A stretch of 27,713 nt of DNA from a virus. Positions 17,150-24,857 of this stretch are shown in pieces (position 1 is the first letter of the stretch; every line of letters begins with the position of its first letter). The stretch lies in IMG/VR virus record IMGVR_UViG_3300020578_000348, positions 1 to 27,713 of that record. One strand, 5' to 3'. The notes under the pieces were generated by a model. That model was given only the letters and a program-made list of their open reading frames with translations, had not been told where the DNA came from and did not search any database. Position numbers and translations under genes: made by a program.

Positions 17150-19366
17150 TTATTCTGCTTTTAAATCATTTTGTTGTATGTAAAATACTAGTTCATCTAT
17201 TAATATTTGATCAATTGATGAAAATGACCACTCTCCTTTTAACATTACTACCCCTTGTTTATTTCTAGCTGTAGCTCTCCTGCGTTTTAAAGAATTAGTG
17301 GTAGGTTCATTTTCAATACCCATTTCAAATCCATTTACATTTGTAATTACTGGGGATAACTGTTGGGATTGTTGTTGGGTTAATACTAATAAATTATTTA
17401 AAAGTTGTTCTGAGTTATTAGAAAGATTAGAGGGGGGAGAATTGGATAAGAAGCTTTGGAGAAACATATCAAGTAAATATATATATTGCATTAGATTAAA
17501 AAGGGCCTTATTAATTAATTTAAAATCAGATGCTATACTTTTATTAAAAAGTTCTAGAGCGTCTATTTTTTTTTTAATTTTTTCTTTATTATCTTGAAAC
17601 CACAATATAAATTTTACACTTATACCGGGTACATTAGGAGCACCTGTTGATGAGGGGATTGCAGTCTGGTTTTCAATTATAGTATATGCGTTTTTTAATC
17701 CAGTTACAAATTGTGTAGAATAATTAATATACTTATTAAATTTGGTTAATTGTTTTTCAATAGTATTTAGTGATAAAACTAATTGATTTTTTACCTCAAT
17801 TGTTCTATCTAAATCTTTTTTTGGAATAGAAAAATCTATTTTAGATTTTATGGAATCAATTACGGTTATAATTTGTGCAACTTGGTCTTCTGGTGATGAG
17901 GATTTGAAACTTTTTATTTTTACTTTATATTTTTCTTTTTGTTCCTTTATTTTTTCTTTTTGTTCATCTAGTTTTTCTTTATATTTTTCTTTTTGTTCAT
18001 CTATTTTTTCTTTATATTTTTCTTTTTGTTCATCTATTTTTTCTTTATTTATTTTTTTTTGTTCATCTGTTTTTCCTTTATTTTTTTCTTTATATTCATC
18101 TATCATTTGCTTAAGTGATTTATCTGAATTTTTAGATAACATAGATGTAATTTTAGATATAATAAAAGATGGTATTCCAAATTTAGCAAGTTGATTAATA
18201 ATTAGTGGGATAAGTTTAGTATTTAAATTTTGAAGAGCACTAGTTATTTGTTTTTTAAAAAGAAATTCAGGAGTTTGATCAAAATTATTAAGAAATGATA
18301 TTTGATCTGGAGTTAGTTGGGAGGATAAAATTTGGGTGAATCCAAAATCTTTAGAAATTTCAAGTAGTGGAATAATTCCTAATTGTTCTTTTATAGTACC
18401 ATCTCCTTTATATGGAATTATTTCTTTAGTTTCATATCCAGGAGCTGAAATTATTAGTTGGGGAGGAATTTCAGGGTCTAGGGGAGGAACTGAGATTTTT
18501 GTTATGGGTAGAGGTGTCAAAGAAAGAATTTCTCTTGGTTCTTGTGAATTTAAATATGATTCATATTCTATTTTACCTCCGCCATTATAAGATTTTATAA
18601 AATAACTATTGTTCGGATTAGTAGAAGTTGCGTCTAAATCATACTTGCTTTTTTTACCCCATTTTTTAGATAGTTCATCTGTGCTGTTTGCCCAAGTACG
18701 ATAAGCGACAGCTAAATCCTTATTAGATATTTGAGGAATTGGGGGTTGAATTTGAGCTCCTTGAATTGGTTGGTTTGTATTAGCATCTATTAGTGTAACT
18801 GTGGCTACTTGAGGAGTTGTTTGTGAAAATGGGGGATAATTGTTTGGATTAGTATAATGACCAAATATTTGTCTTATATTCATCCCTTTTGATTTTGATG
18901 ATGACCATTGAAAATCAAAAACTCTTTTACTTTCAAATCTATCATCATTTAGTTCATCTGGGAGTTTTTTGATTTTTCTATCATATTGTTTATCTGGGGA
19001 ATTTTTGTGAGTAGAATCAACACCAACATATGATAATGATCCTGCTCCTCCTCTACTGGTTAATCCAACATATGCTTTACCATCTGTACTTTCTCCAATT
19101 AAAACTTCCCATTCTACTACTATTCTACTTTTATTTATTAAATAAGAATCATCAATTTTTACGTTTATAGATAGTATTGCTGGGTTTTTTTTGTAGGTTT
19201 TATAAAAATATTTTAGGACTTTATTTACTTTAGTATCCATTCCCCCCACCACAACACCTCCACGGCTTTGAAAAGTATGGGCTCCATCATAATCTCCTTT
19301 CTCTACATTATAAGAATCTGAAACTAGTACTTGGAAATTATTAAGATATTCTATTTTTTCTGCCAT
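17150..19366 (-). CDS. 738-residue tail/baseplate protein with hendecad coiled coil
   Basis: No named family recognised for the whole protein. Residues 1-180 are a mixed alpha/beta domain that opens EKIEYLNNFQVLVSDSYNVE. Residues about 187-335 resemble a carboxypeptidase-regulatory-like beta sandwich (TVTLIDANTNQPIQGAQI ... LIISAPGYETKEI), often a cell-surface or fibre module, interrupted by a helix with YRTWANSTDELSKKWG. Residues about 415-490 are a lysine/glutamate coiled coil with an 11-residue repeat, KEKIDEQKEKY. The rest is helical with a C-terminal FEMGIENEPTTN and GVVMLKGEWSFSSIDQ segment. It lies between the spike and gp25 genes, so a baseplate-hub or spike-associated role is inferred. 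No tape-measure hydrophobic helices are seen. Confidence 0.6.
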   Translation of the reverse strand: MAEKIEYLNNFQVLVSDSYNVEKGDYDGAHTFQSRGGVVVGGMDTKVNKVLKYFYKTYKKNPAILSINVKIDDSYLINKSRIVVEWEVLIGESTDGKAYVGLTSRGGAGSLSYVGVDSTHKNSPDKQYDRKIKKLPDELNDDRFESKRVFDFQWSSSKSKGMNIRQIFGHYTNPNNYPPFSQTTPQVATVTLIDANTNQPIQGAQIQPPIPQISNKDLAVAYRTWANSTDELSKKWGKKSKYDLDATSTNPNNSYFIKSYNGGGKIEYESYLNSQEPREILSLTPLPITKISVPPLDPEIPPQLIISAPGYETKEIIPYKGDGTIKEQLGIIPLLEISKDFGFTQILSSQLTPDQISFLNNFDQTPEFLFKKQITSALQNLNTKLIPLIINQLAKFGIPSFIISKITSMLSKNSDKSLKQMIDEYKEKNKGKTDEQKKINKEKIDEQKEKYKEKIDEQKEKYKEKLDEQKEKIKEQKEKYKVKIKSFKSSSPEDQVAQIITVIDSIKSKIDFSIPKKDLDRTIEVKNQLVLSLNTIEKQLTKFNKYINYSTQFVTGLKNAYTIIENQTAIPSSTGAPNVPGISVKFILWFQDNKEKIKKKIDALELFNKSIASDFKLINKALFNLMQYIYLLDMFLQSFLSNSPPSNLSNNSEQLLNNLLVLTQQQSQQLSPVITNVNGFEMGIENEPTTNSLKRRRATARNKQGVVMLKGEWSFSSIDQILIDELVFYIQQNDLKAE
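17926..18072 (-). repeat. 33-bp repeats encoding 11-residue coiled-coil units
   Basis: About four units of period 33 bp; the clearest begin at 17977 and 18010. They encode K-E-K-I-D-E-Q-K-E-K-Y units inside the 738-residue protein. An 11-residue (hendecad) period gives a nearly straight, weakly twisted coiled coil. The complementary strand gives a long phenylalanine/serine-rich open frame with no coding support. Confidence 0.85.
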
Positions 19367-19367
19367 A

Positions 19368-20645
19368 TTAAATAGTTTTTACAAAATTAGATTTAATACT
19401 ATCTAATTGAGCTAAAGTTTTATTTAAATTAATATAAGCAGAAGAAGCTACCCCAAATATATTAGGATCTACCTTAAATAATAACGGGGATTGTAATTTA
19501 AGAGAAATATTAATAAGTTCTTTGATTATTATTTCTAGTACTTGAGTTGTTTGATCTCCTAGTAAAATTGGTTCTTTTGCATCTTTAGATCCTAATCTAA
19601 TATCAGGCCCATTAATATAAATATATTCTTCTGCTTCTAAATTAATACTTTTATTTGAAGATAATCCTACTGAGTTTTCTCCACTTATTAAAATACTATC
19701 AGATTTTGCATTTAATATTATTCTATCTGAATTTAGAATTATTTGGGGAGAAAGAAATAGGGGTGGAATAAGAGGTTTATTTTCTTCAGTATATGAATTA
19801 AAATGTTGATGTACTATACTAAATGGAATTTTTTGATATGAAGTTAAATAAATTGAAGATAAATCTTTATTTAAGTCCTCAGTTATAGGAATCCATCCTC
19901 TATCATCTTTTAGTTTTTCAGGTTGACCATTTCTAATAATTAAAATTGGATCCCCATTATTTCCAGATTCAGACCAATTGTTTTTCTTTTCACTTTGTGA
20001 TTTTGCAGTACTACCAAAACGAATACTTTGCCCATATCTTCCTTCCATTAATGAATCACCCATAAAAGGCATTAATGGTTTTATATTTTCTTTTTCAACA
20101 AAGGTATTTTGAGATGAATTAGAAGGACTATTTAATTCAATAGTATTATCTATTCCATCATTTACAGGAGGTGGGGAAACTAATAAGGGATTATTCCCTT
20201 TATTTTTTTTTCTAATCCTATCAAAAATACTAGGATAAGCATCATGGTGAGGATGATTCCAAACCCCTAAAGGTTTTAAATAAAAATATGATTCACTACT
20301 AGTTTGTTTACCTATGTTTTTATTAGGTAAACTTATAAGTAAAACTATTTCATTTACTAAAGGATATGTTTTTAATTGTGAATCATAAGGTAATGCATAA
20401 TTTACATTTAAATTAGTTCCTGATTTATTTACTAATTCAAAATAAACCGCTCCTATACCACTCCACTGGCCAACATCTAAAAAATTTTTATGATTTTCAT
20501 CTAAAACTATATCTGTTACACGAGCAGCAACTATTTTTCCTTGTAAATTTTTTAAGTGAATAGTTAACTCAGAACTATTTTTTGTTTCCGCAGTATTAGA
20601 AGTAAAAGTCGATTGACCTGCACCCGGTTTATATCTACTTCCCAT
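19368..20645 (-). CDS. Baseplate central spike, gp5/gpV type without lysozyme domain
   Basis: A 425-residue protein. Residues about 25-130 form a beta-barrel-like (OB-fold) region. Residues 196-212 have GDSLMEGRYGQSIRFGS, followed by GDPILIIRNGQ; this is typical of tail-spike/hub proteins of T4-like marine phages. Residues about 298-365 are a short-period beta repeat (LNSDRIILNAKSDSILIS, SINLEAEEYIYING, DIRLGSK, PILLGD) consistent with the triple-stranded beta-helix of the gp5 C-terminal domain and gpV spikes. The last 60 residues are helical. The spike pierces the outer membrane. Unlike T4 gp5 there is no T4-lysozyme-like domain in the middle, so peptidoglycan cleavage must be supplied elsewhere. 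It starts 2 bp after the previous gene. Confidence 0.8.
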   Translation of the reverse strand: MGSRYKPGAGQSTFTSNTAETKNSSELTIHLKNLQGKIVAARVTDIVLDENHKNFLDVGQWSGIGAVYFELVNKSGTNLNVNYALPYDSQLKTYPLVNEIVLLISLPNKNIGKQTSSESYFYLKPLGVWNHPHHDAYPSIFDRIRKKNKGNNPLLVSPPPVNDGIDNTIELNSPSNSSQNTFVEKENIKPLMPFMGDSLMEGRYGQSIRFGSTAKSQSEKKNNWSESGNNGDPILIIRNGQPEKLKDDRGWIPITEDLNKDLSSIYLTSYQKIPFSIVHQHFNSYTEENKPLIPPLFLSPQIILNSDRIILNAKSDSILISGENSVGLSSNKSINLEAEEYIYINGPDIRLGSKDAKEPILLGDQTTQVLEIIIKELINISLKLQSPLLFKVDPNIFGVASSAYINLNKTLAQLDSIKSNFVKTI

Positions 20646-20647
20646 TA

Positions 20648-20983
20648 TTATTTAGAATTAAACTTTTGAACCTCGCTCAGTAATTGTTGTTTTTCTTCTT
20701 CAGTCATGCCAAAATTTTCATCTTCAGATTTTCCAGAAGCTAGAGCACGTTGAACAATAGTAGCCATTTTAACTAATTGTTCATCATTTTTAATACCTAA
20801 TTCCATATATTCCTTTATTAAAGGAACTATTAAAGTAGCATCACCGATGTCATTAATTAATGGTTTTAATTCACCTATTAAAGCTGTGATTTGGGCTTCT
20901 TTTTTCTTTTGATTATCGTAAATTTCTTTTAGAAGATCAGAAAACTTTTTTTTACCAAAAATATTTGAATCTAAATTACTCAT
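20648..20983 (-). CDS. Small helical protein preceding the spike gene
   Basis: A 111-residue, mostly helical charged protein: FSDLLKEIYDNQKKKEAQIT, then LIGELKPLINDIGDATLIVP and LIKEYMELGIKNDEQLVKMA, ending in a glutamate/lysine tail. I recall homologues of the same length and pattern next to hub genes in T4-like phages but know no function. Position suggests a chaperone or hub assembly factor. It is followed after 2 bp by the spike gene. An ATATTTAT element lies 15 bp before its ATG, making it the first gene of the tail block read from the right. Confidence 0.6.
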   Translation of the reverse strand: MSNLDSNIFGKKKFSDLLKEIYDNQKKKEAQITALIGELKPLINDIGDATLIVPLIKEYMELGIKNDEQLVKMATIVQRALASGKSEDENFGMTEEEKQQLLSEVQKFNSK

Positions 20984-20998
20984 AGTATTATTTTGAAT

Positions 20999-21006
20999 AT
21001 AAATAT
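20999..21006 (-). promoter_or_regulatory. ATATTTAT element, candidate late promoter
   Basis: ATATTTAT on the coding strand in the 29-bp gap between the gp55-like gene and the 111-residue gene that opens the tail block, 15 bp before its ATG. A second, overlapping TTATTTAT lies just upstream. If real, this would be the main promoter of the tail block. Confidence 0.35.
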
Positions 21007-21012
21007 AAATAA

Positions 21013-21753
21013 TTATAAATTTTGAAATTCTATATATCCCTGATCTAAGTAGAATAAATAATTTTTCTTAAATATATTATGTAATATGTTTGCTATTTTA
21101 GTAATTTTAGGAGTTTTAGCATCTGGGATCATTTCATGAATATAGATATAAAGGGCTTTTTTATTGAATATATCTATTTGGTCTCTTTTTCTAAATAATT
21201 CTATAATAGCATCTGCTATTTTAGCATCATATTCTTTTGGAAAAATATCATATATGTTAAAACTTATATGTTCAATATACTTATCCATAAAATTAGAAAG
21301 GCGTTCATTTGGATCAAAAGATTCTAATGTATATGAATGAGAGTTATCTTTTGATAATTCATCTACTGAGGTTTTATTAATTTTATTTTTATAATTTTTT
21401 TCGTTATATAATATACACCATCGTTTTACAATGGTTCCAAAATAAGAATATGCTTTAGCTCCATTATTAGGATTAAATAAATGAATTTTAGAAAGTAAAA
21501 AAACTATAATTTCATGTTGTAGATGTTCTAAATTTTCTACCTCAGTATTATAAAATTTAAAAGTATGGATTATATTTTGAGTTAATTTAAAAAAAGCATA
21601 ATGTATTTTTTCTTCATATATTTTGCTTCGTAAAGATGGATTAGTTGTATTATTATATAATACAATTGCATCTTCAGTTTCTTGAGTAAAATAATTTTTA
21701 CTTTTAGCTTTTTTTGGCACTTTTTTAATTGAATTTTCTAAGATTAAATTCAT
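21013..21753 (-). CDS. Late-transcription sigma factor, T4 gp55-like
   Basis: A 246-residue helical, basic protein. Residues about 70-125 match the sigma region 2-like core of T4-type late sigma factors. They contain LEHLQHEIIVFLLSKIHLFN, then NGAKAYSYFGTIVKRWCILY, the analogue of the FDETKYKNPHAYITQACFN segment of gp55. The N-terminus has FTQETEDAIVLYNN. gp55 directs host RNA polymerase to late promoters (TATAAATA in T4) together with gp33 and the sliding clamp. It is longer than T4 gp55 (185), with an extra C-terminal helical part. Its ATG lies inside the end of the preceding membrane-protein gene (29-bp overlap). It immediately precedes the late structural block it would serve. Confidence 0.8.
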   Translation of the reverse strand: MNLILENSIKKVPKKAKSKNYFTQETEDAIVLYNNTTNPSLRSKIYEEKIHYAFFKLTQNIIHTFKFYNTEVENLEHLQHEIIVFLLSKIHLFNPNNGAKAYSYFGTIVKRWCILYNEKNYKNKINKTSVDELSKDNSHSYTLESFDPNERLSNFMDKYIEHISFNIYDIFPKEYDAKIADAIIELFRKRDQIDIFNKKALYIYIHEMIPDAKTPKITKIANILHNIFKKNYLFYLDQGYIEFQNL

Positions 21754-22012
21754 TAAGTATATTTTGAATTTCTGTTATTGACTTAAATATAGCACCAACA
21801 TCATCATCTTTTTCAAATATACCAGCACGATCTATCTCTTTAAGTTTTTTTTCCGAAATTTCAATTGTGCGAGATAATTTATCTAGATAATCTAAATAAC
21901 CCACTAAAATATCTTCTGATTTTTCTTGTTTTTTCATCAAATTAAAAGTCGTAAATCCTAAAATTACGACTATCATTGATAAAATACAAATAACAATTAT
22001 TAATCCTGTCAT
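21725..22012 (-). CDS. Single-pass membrane protein with cytoplasmic coiled coil
   Basis: A 95-residue protein. Residues 2-25 (TGLIIVICILSMIVVILGFT) form one transmembrane helix. A charged helical tail follows with YLDYLDKLSRTIEISEKKLK and a VGAIFKSITEIQNILNEF segment. I recall the same architecture in many T4-like phages, unnamed. The ATG overlaps the stop of the HD-domain gene (ATGA) and the 3' end overlaps the sigma-factor gene by 29 bp, so the three are translationally linked. Membrane tethering of a helical partner-binding domain is all that can be inferred. Confidence 0.65.
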   Translation of the reverse strand: MTGLIIVICILSMIVVILGFTTFNLMKKQEKSEDILVGYLDYLDKLSRTIEISEKKLKEIDRAGIFEKDDDVGAIFKSITEIQNILNEFNLRKFN

Positions 22013-22803
22013 ATGCTATCTAATAAATTTTTTAAATTATCACTTTTAAATGAACCTAAAGCTTTTTCTTTAATCGACATTTTTTTAGATGTGTTTGGTT
22101 TTGTCCCTAATGTAAAATTTTCTTTTTTTATATCCACGGATTTTTTACCTTCTTTTAATTTAGGTAACCATTCACGTTCAAATTCAATGCGTGCCGCCAT
22201 TAAATCAGCCTGGTGTAATATATAAGGTAATGAAGTACGGGGTTTTTGTTCTGGCATATAAGTAGCAAGGTATTTTTTATTTGCTTCATCATATAAACCA
22301 TCGTGGGTTTGAATAGCAATCATTTCATTAAATGTATACTGGATACCATGTGATTGGAGTAAAAATAAACCTCTATCTGGAATTGAAGCAAATGGGACTT
22401 TAGTATTAAACATATAATCCTCACCTAATTTATCTTTACGCCATTGGTCAGTCTGGGGAATATATGAATCTTCTACTTCATCACCCATTTTACCTAAATC
22501 ATGATTCAATACTGAAAATATAAGTTCCTCCATAGTAAAGGTAGACATGTCACATCCTTCTTCTTCCCATAAATTATATTGCTTTTTAGCACATCTAATA
22601 ACGCGCAAAACATGTTCAACATACCCACCTGGAAAAGCATTGTGGTATTCTTTTTTATGTGCAGCTGGCATTAACATTAAACGCTCAGCATATTGTTCAT
22701 AAAATTCTAGAAGTTTTTCCCTACGTGGAGAAGATATTTCATTGGAGATAACAAGTATTAGGTCATTCCAATTTTTTTGGATTTGTTCGGCTGTTAGATT
22801 CAT
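22009..22803 (-). CDS. HD-domain metal-dependent phosphohydrolase
   Basis: A 264-residue protein with the HD motif set: H64 in FPGGYVEHVLRV, H101-D102 in LNHDLGKMGD, H167-D168 in QTHDGL and D200 in HQADLMAARIE. The order and spacing fit a metal-dependent HD hydrolase. Substrates of phage HD proteins include nucleotides, cyclic nucleotides and (p)ppGpp; the sequence alone does not choose between them. The C-terminal 50 residues are lysine-rich and poorly structured. It is the first gene of the HD/membrane/sigma trio, preceded by 13 bp after the 56-residue gene. The leader is A/T-rich (AAATAAAAGTTATG) with no Shine-Dalgarno. Confidence 0.85.
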   Translation of the reverse strand: MNLTAEQIQKNWNDLILVISNEISSPRREKLLEFYEQYAERLMLMPAAHKKEYHNAFPGGYVEHVLRVIRCAKKQYNLWEEEGCDMSTFTMEELIFSVLNHDLGKMGDEVEDSYIPQTDQWRKDKLGEDYMFNTKVPFASIPDRGLFLLQSHGIQYTFNEMIAIQTHDGLYDEANKKYLATYMPEQKPRTSLPYILHQADLMAARIEFEREWLPKLKEGKKSVDIKKENFTLGTKPNTSKKMSIKEKALGSFKSDNLKNLLDSI

Positions 22804-22816
22804 AACTTTTATTTAT

Positions 22817-22987
22817 TTATTGATTTTCTCTTTCTATAATGGATTGGGTATCGTCTCTTAATTCGAGAATTTCGTTTAATATTTCACGAGCTGCTTCTAC
22901 ATTTCTTTCATTTAAAGCATTTCTCATTCGTTTTAATTTTCCCTCCATAGACTCCAAGCGTCTTAATACTAATTCTTTATATTTCAT
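22817..22987 (-). CDS. 56-residue charged helical protein, conserved phage small protein
   Basis: A short gene starting at the ATG at 22987. The protein begins MKYKELVLRRLESMEGKLKR and continues with NERNVEAAREILNEILELRD, a predicted helical hairpin rich in glutamate and arginine. From memory, the MKYKELVLR start recurs in small unnamed proteins of T4-like phages. It is 13 bp from the HD-domain gene. The 94-bp upstream gap is almost pure A/T with a TTAATATTAA palindrome and an ATTATT/AATAAT inverted repeat. Confidence 0.7.
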   Translation of the reverse strand: MKYKELVLRRLESMEGKLKRMRNALNERNVEAAREILNEILELRDDTQSIIERENQ

Positions 22988-23081
22988 TTTATTATATTGT
23001 TTATTATTTTTTATAACTTTATATTATTTCAATAATTTAATATTAAAATATAATTAAAGGTAATAACTTTTTTTTAGGGAA

Positions 23082-23534
23082 TCAAGTTTCTTTTAAAGAA
23101 ACTTTAAGAATTTCTTTTTCTATAAACTTTTGAATTTTTATTAAAAAGGCACACTTTTCAAATTCTTCAATATTTTCAAAATATTTTATACTTAATTTTA
23201 AACAGACCAAAAAATCAGAATTAGCACTATTTTGTAATGCTTCTTTCCAATCTTTTCTCTTTGTATTACATTCACTAATCCAATACCAAGCCCTATTAAA
23301 CATCATAAAATCCCCAGCTTCACCAATACCCAATACATCTAAATCTTTATCAGATTTACTAAAAAATCCTACTATTTGTTTTTTAAAATTTGTTCCATTT
23401 AGAATCATTTTAGTAAACATTCCAATTTTGAAAAAAGGAGTTTCTTTAAAATCTTCTATTTTTTTTCTAGTGATTTTATCTTCTTCATTTTCTTCAGAAA
23501 ATCCAAACAATGCAAATATGTTTCCTATTCTCAT
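23082..23534 (-). CDS. 150-residue protein of unknown function
   Basis: No family recognised. It begins with a hydrophobic FALFGFSEE segment. The middle contains GIGEAGDFMMFNRAWYWISE and a helix-rich C-terminal half with FLVCLKLSIKYFENIEEFEK and FLIKIQKFIEKE, resembling a small helical-repeat or peptide-binding fold. No transmembrane helix is convincing. It has its own CGTATATTC element 31 bp upstream of the ATG, directly after the stop of the previous gene. Its last codons lie in a 21-bp inverted repeat (23084-23104). Confidence 0.6.
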   Translation of the reverse strand: MRIGNIFALFGFSEENEEDKITRKKIEDFKETPFFKIGMFTKMILNGTNFKKQIVGFFSKSDKDLDVLGIGEAGDFMMFNRAWYWISECNTKRKDWKEALQNSANSDFLVCLKLSIKYFENIEEFEKCAFLIKIQKFIEKEILKVSLKET

Positions 23535-23564
23535 ATCTCTATATGTATATACAATTTTCCAACA

Positions 23565-23573
23565 GAATATACG
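23565..23573 (-). promoter_or_regulatory. CGTATATTC early-type promoter element
   Basis: CGTATATTC on the coding strand, starting 3 bp after the stop of the 79-residue gene and 31 bp before the ATG of the 150-residue gene. A TTGTATATAC stretch follows at a wider spacing than in the other copies. Member of a set of six in the right-hand 4 kb. Confidence 0.4.
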
Positions 23574-23575
23574 TG

Positions 23576-23815
23576 TTAATTCGTTGATTTTAATGTTTTA
23601 ATTTTTAAATCTAAATCATTAATTTTACTCTCTAAATAAGCTATAGATTTTTTTAATTCATCATAAGCCTTAATTGGATTAATAAAATCAGGATTACCGG
23701 GATGATATTTCCACATTTCATCCAACACATCACAATTATTAATTAATTGATTTTGAAGTAAAATCATTTTATTTTCTAAATCTTGTAGTTCCATATCTAC
23801 AATTTGTTCATACAT
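23576..23815 (-). CDS. Small coiled-coil protein
   Basis: A 79-residue protein with two helical stretches (DLENKMILLQNQLINNCDVL and YDELKKSIAYLESKINDLDL) around a short central loop containing WKYHPGNPDF. The heptad pattern predicts a dimeric coiled coil. It overlaps the end of the T5orf172-like gene by 8 bp, so the two are co-translated. The ATG at 23815 is preceded by AGGAACAAAAT, the closest thing to a ribosome-binding site in the neighbourhood, lying within the upstream coding sequence. No function is known to me. Confidence 0.6.
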   Translation of the reverse strand: MYEQIVDMELQDLENKMILLQNQLINNCDVLDEMWKYHPGNPDFINPIKAYDELKKSIAYLESKINDLDLKIKTLKSTN

Positions 23816-24260
23816 ATTTTGTTCCTATTTGTTCTATAATTTGTTTAGCTTCCTTTAATGATACCCTAAAAAATTCTCTTTGAGGATTAACTCTTTGTTT
23901 TTTAAAATACTTATGAACTTCCTGTTCTATACGCTCACCTTTAAAACATTTAAATGCCCATTCAACCTCAAAACCCACAGGAACTCCTGTTCCACGAGAC
24001 ACTTGAGTTGCCCTATCAAAAGGATCTTTTTTAGTATAACCTATCTTAACCATATCAGGAATCGCGGGATTTGACAAAATATAAACCCATTCATCACCTT
24101 CTCGGCCTACAAATAGACCTCGCTTTTTACCCGTGTAATATGTTATTTTATCCCAACCATCTTGTTGTTCTTGAACCGTAAAATATGTAGGTGGATTATT
24201 TGAATAATCTTCAGAACAAGGAATAAATTTTTTAGCTTCTTCATGTGTAATTCGTTCCAT
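23808..24260 (-). CDS. T5orf172/GIY-YIG-superfamily protein
   Basis: A 150-residue protein. Residues about 57-145 match the T5orf172 (MUG113) domain: WVYILSNPAIPDMVKIGYTK with the paired YIL/KIG strands (residues 59-75), FDRATQVSRGTGVPV with an arginine at 83, IEQEVHKYF with a glutamate in the helix, and REFFRVSLKEA. The domain belongs to the GIY-YIG nuclease superfamily and is frequent in phages, sometimes with DNA-binding modules. The first 55 residues here form a small extra domain (YTGKKRGLFVGREGDE). DNA processing is the best guess; nuclease activity is unproven. The leader has the sequence AATAAAGGTTATAATG, shared in part with the 93-residue gene. Confidence 0.78.
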   Translation of the reverse strand: MERITHEEAKKFIPCSEDYSNNPPTYFTVQEQQDGWDKITYYTGKKRGLFVGREGDEWVYILSNPAIPDMVKIGYTKKDPFDRATQVSRGTGVPVGFEVEWAFKCFKGERIEQEVHKYFKKQRVNPQREFFRVSLKEAKQIIEQIGTKYV

Positions 24261-24278
24261 TATAACCTTTATTTTTAT

Positions 24279-24530
24279 TTAAAATCTAGCTTTAGCACCC
24301 GAACCCTTATACCAAGGTAATCCTTCTCTTTCTTTACATAAATCTTTCCATTTTGCCTCCGTATATTTAATTCCATTTAAATAATACTCACGTTTCCTTG
24401 CATTCCCTTCAGGAATTAAAGCAGGTCCTTCCCAATTATGTAATTTCCCATCAAATGTATACATTATAGTACCATCTGTTTTGGTTAATTTTCTTGATTT
24501 TTGGTATTTACTATTTTCCATTTTTTCCAT
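24279..24530 (-). CDS. Small MORN-like phage protein
   Basis: An 83-residue basic protein. The segment DGTIMYTFDGKLHNWEGPA followed by REYYLNGIKYTEAKWKD resembles a MORN-type beta-hairpin repeat (G-x-L-H-x-x-x-G-P-A and YYLNG-x-x-x-x-E), a pattern common in small proteins of T4-like phages. The start is the ATG at 24530 or the in-frame ATG at 24521; both lie within the last bases of the preceding membrane-protein gene. Function unknown. Confidence 0.62.
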   Translation of the reverse strand: MEKMENSKYQKSRKLTKTDGTIMYTFDGKLHNWEGPALIPEGNARKREYYLNGIKYTEAKWKDLCKEREGLPWYKGSGAKARF

Positions 24531-24792
24531 AAATTAATTCGATAAAAAATTTTTCTAATTCAAATGGTTCAGAATATTTATATATTTTATAACATGTAAA
24601 AATACATCCTAAAATTACCATTATAGATACACCATTAAATGGAATAAAACCCATTATTGTTAAAATAATATCTGCAATGCCTAGGACAACAAACAATAAA
24701 AAAGCAATTTCGTGCTTACGAATCTCACGATTTAATTTTTTTAATCTCTCTTGAGCTTCTTGTTGGCTCATATTTTCCAAATTTTCTAACAT
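24511..24792 (-). CDS. Two-helix membrane protein
   Basis: A 93-residue protein with a charged N-terminal helix (SQQEAQERLKKLNREIRKHE), then two transmembrane helices at about residues 29-48 (IAFLLFVVLGIADIILTIMG) and 53-70 (NGVSIMVILGCIFTCYK), and a short charged tail. Size and topology would suit a holin or other small inner-membrane protein, but no catalytic partner lies beside it, so holin is only a possibility. It has its own promoter-like element (24810-24829) and an AATAAAGGTTATG leader. Confidence 0.62.
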   Translation of the reverse strand: MLENLENMSQQEAQERLKKLNREIRKHEIAFLLFVVLGIADIILTIMGFIPFNGVSIMVILGCIFTCYKIYKYSEPFELEKFFIELIYGKNGK

Positions 24793-24809
24793 AACCTTTA
24801 TTTTAATTG

Positions 24810-24829
24810 ATTTATACCCTGAATATACA
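24810..24829 (-). promoter_or_regulatory. TGTATATTC-GTATAAAT bipartite promoter element
   Basis: TGTATATTCAGGGTATAAAT on the coding strand, 18 bp before the ATG of the 93-residue membrane protein. It has the same two boxes and spacing as the copies at 26947, 27365 and 27548, with the first base T rather than C. Confidence 0.5.
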
Positions 24830-24832
24830 AAT

Positions 24833-24857
24833 AAAAAATTGGTTAGCCAAGGACTTT
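24833..24857 (-). terminator. Weak hairpin plus T-run terminator
   Basis: Directly after the stop of the 112-residue gene the coding strand reads CCTTGGCTAACCAATTTTTT: a short TTGG/CCAA stem with CTAA loop, followed by six Ts and flanked upstream by five As. The stem is short, so efficiency is uncertain. Its position between a stop codon and the next promoter element supports it. Confidence 0.45.

Noticed and set aside
17850-18194. Phenylalanine/serine-rich plus-strand frame of 114 codons
   Set aside because: It is the complementary reading of the lysine/glutamate coiled-coil repeats of the 738-residue gene.
23084-23104. 21-bp perfect inverted repeat AAGTTTCTTT-T-AAAGAAACTT as a terminator
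   Set aside because: It lies inside the end of the coding sequence, and the transcribed strand continues with GATTCCCTAAAAAAAA, without a T-run. The stem is A/T-rich, so I do not call a terminator.
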